A program made the position numbers and the translations under genes. A DNA stretch of 64,000 nt from Elysia crispata (taxonomy: Eukaryota > Mollusca > Gastropoda > Plakobranchidae), in contig JAWDGP010006459.1 of NCBI GenBank assembly GCA_033675545.1, positions 410,001 through 474,000 on the forward strand. Direction: 5' to 3'. Positions 26,926-64,000 of the stretch are shown piece after piece. Each line of letters begins with the position of its first letter. Within the stretch, counting starts at the first letter, position 1. Under the pieces are notes generated by a model. That model saw nothing but the letters and a program-made list of their open reading frames with translations. It made no database searches and was not told where the DNA came from.

Positions 26926-27579
26926 ATGAGAGATGTGCTGTATACTATTACTAATTACTACAAAAATGTGGGATTGTTTTGTACCCACAAATAACAAATA
27001 GGTGCATCCTTTATATGTAGGCCAACAAAACAATGTACCAACCACTAGCGTACAGATGTTAACGTAAGTTTAATAAGCAATTAAAAATACAATGTTATGC
27101 TAAAGACTCAGAACTACCCTTCCAAGTTAGAATAAGTACATGTGTAAATGTTTTACAAAAAGAAAATGTTATTTTCTGTGTGATGATAAAATGGCAGAAT
27201 AAACTGTTCAGTATGCACATTAGGACAGCATTGCAGAGACATCTTTCCTGCACCCAAAACCAATTTCAATAAATGATCTATTCTATTTCTAGGCCAATTG
27301 AATATTGAATTCATAGGTGTGCAATGTTGTGAACAGATGATATGCAGAGGGATAAAGCCATGAAAAGATACAGGTATAGGTACATTATATCAATTATCAT
27401 GATCTGGGAATGACAGTTTTAATCTTGTGAAAATATTTAAGATTTTAGAACGAAAACTAAATTATTTCTATGTAACATTATACACAACATGAAAATGATG
27501 AGGTAATTTATGTAGTTTTTATCAAGAAATCATTTAAAAAAACAACAACAAAACATTGTAATGAAAACGAAGAAAACTT

Positions 27580-30500
27580 CCAGTTTCAGGATAAAAGGTA
27601 TTTTTATTGCTTCTGCCCTTTCAGAATACCTCGTAATACATTGTAGTTACAGATCTATTAAGTGATCAATTATCTGTACCAGTCTACCATATCAAGCAAA
27701 AAGCATACAAACCTTACAGTTACAGTATATTACATATGTCAATATGCTGTTTAAGTGCTGGGAGGAAACAAAAAATTTTTGTAGCATCAAACATAACTTG
27801 AATCTGGAAGTACATTTGCTTCAAATTGAACGAAGATTGAGACAATGAGTATAAAATATTGCAGGAAATTACATTTTGAGGCAGACTGCATTTCTTTAAG
27901 TTCAGCAATAAAATCTTTAAGTGTGAATAATACTGAAAAGACATCCCTCCCTCACTGAAAAAATTATTAATATTTACTCCACATCAGATAAGTACTTTGA
28001 ACTCCATGCCACACATGCACATAATCTTATCCATGTATGCAGTGAACCTTGCATCCAACATCTGAAGATTTGCCTGCAACAAACAGGGGAAAATCCCCAA
28101 ATTTTGTTCCTTTTCAACCTTCCAATAAAAATAGAAATAAAAACAAGATTTGTATTAAACCTGTGCTAAAGCAAACCCAGAATCTAATTTTTTTTTTTTG
28201 AAAATGTAAACTTTACTCATAGATTACATATGACCAAATAAATCATAATGCAAAACTAAATCAAAATTTTTTTTTCTATGAAAGCCCTGGCAACAACTGA
28301 GTTTTTTTTTTTTTTTTCAAATCATAGGCTAATCTGTCTTAGAAAAAGTATTTCCTCCAATGAGTTGGATTTAACAATCATTTCATATGGATGAGGAAAC
28401 ATTAAGTCTGAGGTTCACCAAATACATGTATTAACTAAAAAAAGTTAAATATTTAAATTGCAAGAACTTCATGGAAATGTTGAAACTTCCTACAATTGTA
28501 GTGAAATTTGTGCTCCTGAGACACAGTTTTGTGAAGAGTAACACTGCTATGTTTAAAAAAACCTGACAAGTGCTTTGTTGAATACATCTCATTTTTCATA
28601 GAAACTTAGACTCCTAAGCAGTTTTATATTTACCTGTATAGAACGTGTATGTATGTGTGTTCCTGTTCACTTTCTCCTAGTAATGTAATATAACTGTGTG
28701 CTGACTTCCATATTGCCACATGATGTTTAGTCTTGTATGAAAGAGACCTCACACCTCAGATCCTTTACTTTAGCAATTTCAAAGGACTCAACTTTATATT
28801 ATTTAAGAGCCAATATACAATCTGATGTAGATGAATAAAAATTACAGAGCAATATAGTTTAAGAATATAGTCAAAGAATCCAAAATGATGGTGATGTGGG
28901 TATTTCCTCATGTCAAAAACCCATGACATATTTTGAGTTTTTTGGTTGTAAATCTAAATCACAGAGGGGGTAAGGCCTTAAAAATATTATTCATAGGCGA
29001 TGCATACACAGTGGTGGAGAATTTATTGACACTGAAGAATAATATTGTTTCAATATTCATCTCTGACAGAGACAACCATCTTTGTTTCATAGAAATGTAT
29101 TACAAATTTTTACATGGTGATGTTTAGATACTGTTTTCAACATTTGCTGGAGGGAGAAAAAATATCTTAAAACTAAAAGATCTCTCAAATCTCAGTTAAA
29201 ATAAGATAAAAACATAAGTTCTACAAAGAGATTTAAATACCTTTACATATTTATAAGGCTTTATTGAGAGCAAAGACAAAAAGCATGTTTACAAAATTCA
29301 TCATTTGAATGCAAGCCAGTAACCTGGATTAGATAAAAAGCCTCTAGTCTCTAGAAAATAGCTATACAATTCAGCCACCAGGATATTTTTAAATGAAAAA
29401 TATATCCATAACACTAACAGTATCTTTAGTGAATATCAATTTACAATTACATAAAAATTGTCAACATTCCACAAACAAAATGGTCTAAAATTTCTTTTTG
29501 CCCCTTTTGCCCTGCACCTGTGCTCTGTATCTTCAAAAACTTTATTGTATAGCTTTTTCTAGACAGCTCCATAATGTGCTGGCTGACTTTCATTCACTCA
29601 TATCGGAAAATTTATACTCCCATCAAATTCATATTTTTTCTTCAAACATAAACTGGACGATTCCTCTTTCACATAGTACCCTTTTGACTTTCAGTTTCAC
29701 TCTCAGGAATCAAAGAAATGATCACATTAAGCAGAACACATACCATATATCAAGCTAACGTGAACATGCTGCCTTTTCTGCTCTCTCCTAGTAATTACAT
29801 ATTAGCCCTCGAGTTCTCTTGAAATACTGTTTTAAGAACTTTTGTACTGAGAAATATATAATTTCACAGATTGCATTTCTAAAAACATAGAAAAAAAAAA
29901 TATTGATATGAAAAGAACAACCTATCTTGAAACTTTTTTTTTATTTCATACAAGAGGTGATAATAAAGACAGTTACAAAGAGGAGTTTCAATTGTGCAGA
30001 TAGTAATAGCTTTATCATAATTTTTATAATTGAAACGAAAAACCAACATTTACAATTGAAGACATTGGTTTTTGTATAGATCACTACGGTTTCTTCCCTT
30101 TATGAAATTGATAATGAATCTACTTACATTTCATACATTTGTTGGATTATCTAAAGAAAAATGAAAGCGAAAATCCATTTGAATGGGGTTTTATATTGAG
30201 GTCAACAAACTCAAATCAGCCTCTTTTATAAATTTTCACTTCACACTATTTAGATATTTACATTCACTGTACATAGGAAGTGTTTTGTTAAATATATGTA
30301 CAATGTGTGCTAGTTCAACAAAAAATACACTTTCATCTTTCCTGGGCTCAATTTTACTTTCTTCAATCTCCAATTTTATGGCTTATTTATCAAGTTTATG
30401 AACTAAAAAACATAGAAATGTTTTTCTAAAGATACCCTCTGAGAGAAACAAAATATCTCATACTATCTTCTCTATGTGTCATCTCTAATTATTACTACCA

Positions 30501-32305
30501 TAACAAAAACTAACAGTATAGTTCAGAATTTCTGAAGCTTAAAAGACCACCTCACAATCTTTGAATCTCATAATATTAAGCTTATTTTTCAAAATGTTTA
30601 TATGAATAAGTAACCCTCATGTTTACAAAGCCTATCTCAACAGTCACAATGAAAAACATGTTTGACCCATTGTATTAATATGACTTCCTCCCTCATTCCA
30701 ACTATATTGGACATTCTCGAGCTTCAACATTTTATGGACAACTTATTCAATTTAAATGAAACCCACAGTCAAAATAAGAGGTGACTTGCAGTTGATATTA
30801 CATCGCTGAAAAGACAAAAGTGTATAATGATGAATCATGAATAATGAGTTGGAAATGTTTTTCTTTTTCCAAGAATAATGGATGAAGAAAGAAGGGAAAA
30901 TTGCAGCATTTAATGATCAAATTTTATTCATCTCGAAACATTATAATTGACCTGAAATGATGAGTGTAAGAAGTAACAAGAGTAACAACAGTAGAAAAAT
31001 CAACAAAAGCATGATTCAAAATCTGGAGCAGTGATAACATCGGTGATTTGTGGCAAAATATGTTACCAAGATTGTGGCACATGTTCTTCAAATAGGCCTA
31101 TAGATATTTCTCTGAGACGTGAATGAAGAATGTGGACACGTGCTTCTTATGGGCTCATTTCATCTTCTCCGCATTTCTATCTTCACATAAAGAAATAGAT
31201 GTTTGTTAAACTGGTCTTTCAATAATTATTACAATAAACTCCTGGGAATCAGTGAACTGCACAGGGAACATCACACCTTTTAGAAATTGCCTGAAAAAAT
31301 TAAGTGTTCTTTGTATAATAGAGAGTATGTGAATGCAAAATGAGTTTTTTGAAGTGTTGAGTTTTCAAATTAGGTTCTCTCAACAGAGTTTTGCGCAATT
31401 GCCTAAATGGCGCTTTTTTTTTTTTTTTTTCAAATTTCCAAATCATATAACTTTTGTAGAAATCAAGCTATAGGCTTAAATTTGGTACCAATTTTCTCAG
31501 AATCAAATGTTCTTTTCTCAAATGTAATGATAATACATTCTTACAGTTTGAAAATTTAGTTTCCAGTACTATCATACAAGACTTGAGACATAGTTTTAAA
31601 AACTAAGGAAATTATAACTAAAATAGAATAATTATGCATAGTAAGCTAGACCTACACAACCACATATATATTATCATTGCTCCTGATGAAGAAAAGCACT
31701 TGTTTATCACACAGCCATACTAAAGATTTGAACTCCAAGAATCTTAGAAGTGTACTTTTAGTTTTATATTTTAAATTAAAATTTATTTAGAGGCACATCC
31801 TTTGGACGATTAGTGATGTATTATGTTAACCAGCAGGGGTGTCACTTTTGACAGAGCCTAAATATGCTTCTCTTTACTTAATAAAATTTCTGTCTCAATT
31901 ATCTAGGTAGATTACTGGGTTTATTTGAACGGAATTCTGAATTCATTAACTGGCTATGTTTATATCGACCTTAAAAAAACTTGTCAAATCAATGGCCTGA
32001 TGAGATTTGTAGTACAGTAACCTGATAGATAACAGTATGTCTCTGAAGGCAACCAATCCAACCATGTTTATATCTTTAAAAAATGAAATAATCTGCATGT
32101 GTGCGTGTGTGCTCAATGCATAGCAGTATTTTTTGAGAGGTTGAATCATTCAGAAAAGCCAGTACTCTTAAATAACATGGCAGTGTCTCAAAACCATAGC
32201 GAAGATGCTGGGAAGGTTCTTGGGTTGTCTGAAGGCTGAAACTGAAGATTCACGCCTTTCAGTTAGCCGTTCTTGTCTGTATATAGAAGCTTAAAAGCTG
32301 GTGGG
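27580..32305 (-). other. CLIP1: CLIP1 3' untranslated region and/or intergenic sequence
   Basis: No coding between the CLIP1 stop and about 27.6 kb. Minus-strand AATAAA signals (TTTATT on plus) occur at about 31920, 30923, 29259 and 27603, so the 3' UTR could be about 0.4 to 4.7 kb. Transcript evidence is needed to choose. Several minor T- and A-runs, no repeats of note. Confidence 0.4.
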
Positions 32306-63228
<30,923 letters not shown>

Positions 63229-63528
63229 CTGTTTTCAAAGAACATACACACAATGAAATAACGGTGACATCTAAAAAAAGACTGGAACTATTTCAAATAA
63301 TTATCAATCAATCAGGTGCCCTGCTTTTAGTGCAGGCGATCATGATTTCTCATTTCAGTAGTCATAAGATGTTCCAGTTTATCTCTCCTCATCACATAAT
63401 CACAAAAAGTTGTCCGACATTTACGTACCCAGTATTCTATTTATGAGTGATCTTGTGTCAGCTTCCCACAACACTTTTTCTTTTGATTTCTTTCCAGTCC
63501 ATGAGATTTGTAACACTCTCTGTATGAA

Positions 63529-63960
63529 TTACATTTCTATTGCGCTAGTTTTTTTTTTCTTGTTTTTTTTTTTGTAGGTGTTAAGAAATTGTGCAGACGT
63601 CACTCCATACATCAGGATAGGTTCAATACAGCACTCAAGGACTTTTCTTTTCATTCTCTGACAATTCATTTTTGCATGTGCTTTTCTTGATGCAGTGTCA
63701 ATGTTAAAGCATCCGTCCCTTGACATTTAAGTATCCGAGTATTTGAATTAATCTCTTTGCCTGAGTTTATTCTTATGGATAAAAATGTCGATCTGTGGAC
63801 ATTCATTGTTTCAATTGACTACCATTACATATGTCTTTTTTGCTGTTCAATTCCAATCCTTCCTTACTGTTTTCTTCTTCCACAGTGTCTAGTCAATGCA
63901 AGTCTTCTTTCGGTTCTGTAATCATTACAGCGTCATCAACATTGTTTAGTTTAAATGATT
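63529..63960 (-). mobile_element. Decayed LINE reverse transcriptase fragment
   Basis: Minus-strand pieces in LINE order: FKLNNVDDAVMITEPKEDLH (catalytic YADD degraded to NVDD), EENSKEGLELNSKK, NECPQIDIFIHKNKLRQ, then MSRDGCFNIDTASRKAHAKM and RKVLECCIEPILMYGV. At least three in-frame stops and at least two frameshifts separate them, for example a six-A run after LNS near 63838 and a stop after EDLH. It lies in the CLIP1 intron upstream of the first exon seen, in the same orientation as the gene. It is older than the LINE at 15.3 kb and of a different sequence type. Confidence 0.8.
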
Positions 63961-64000
63961 ACACGATTTCCAAAAAATTCATTTTTCACACACTACTGAT

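Overview
The window is animal nuclear DNA. It is AT-rich and intron-rich, with very long CT/GA, TTC, ATG and AAT microsatellites, LINE fragments and MITE-like elements. CLIP-170-type C-terminal zinc knuckles and an animal-like SmD3 rule out bacteria and plants. The microsatellite style and a LINE with hydrozoan- or mollusc-like character suggest a lophotrochozoan, perhaps a gastropod mollusc; the species assignment is inference only.

Layout. (1) About 1-7.6 kb is intergenic: a 47-48 bp tandem triplication, large CT, CTAT, AAT/ATG and TTC arrays, and a tRNA-like SINE candidate. No gene could be supported there. (2) About 7.7-12.6 kb (minus) carries an unrecognised four-exon protein gene (461 residues from the chosen ATG, possibly with a further 5' exon), with clean splice sites and continuous reading phase. 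(3) About 12.8-17.8 kb is intergenic: a segment bounded by inverted repeats with a perfect 9-bp hairpin, a TAGATCTAGA-rich stretch, a 5'-truncated LINE on the plus strand with one apparent frameshift, and a duplicated module of about 111 bp. (4) 17995-21535 (plus) is the two-exon SNRPD3 gene for core spliceosomal protein SmD3. (5) About 21.8-31.9 kb is the convergent spacer between the 3' ends of SNRPD3 and CLIP1, containing a pogo-like MITE with TA target duplications and two copies of a dispersed repeat. (6) 32306-63228 (minus) holds the last 19 coding exons of the CLIP1/CLIP-170 orthologue: 764 residues of coiled coil ending in two zinc knuckles. Its introns carry four CT-on-the-sense-strand microsatellite blocks, a 115-bp triplication, a candidate DNA element of about 1.7 kb with inverted ends, and a decayed LINE. 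The CAP-Gly (microtubule-binding) half lies beyond the right edge.

The genes do not form a functional unit. SNRPD3 and CLIP1 are housekeeping genes (splicing; microtubule plus-end tracking) that face each other tail to tail. I found no convincing undescribed system. The most checkable unusual observations are an apparent GC-AG intron and two successive GTTTG donors in CLIP1, the CU strand bias of its intronic arrays, and the inverted-repeat elements.
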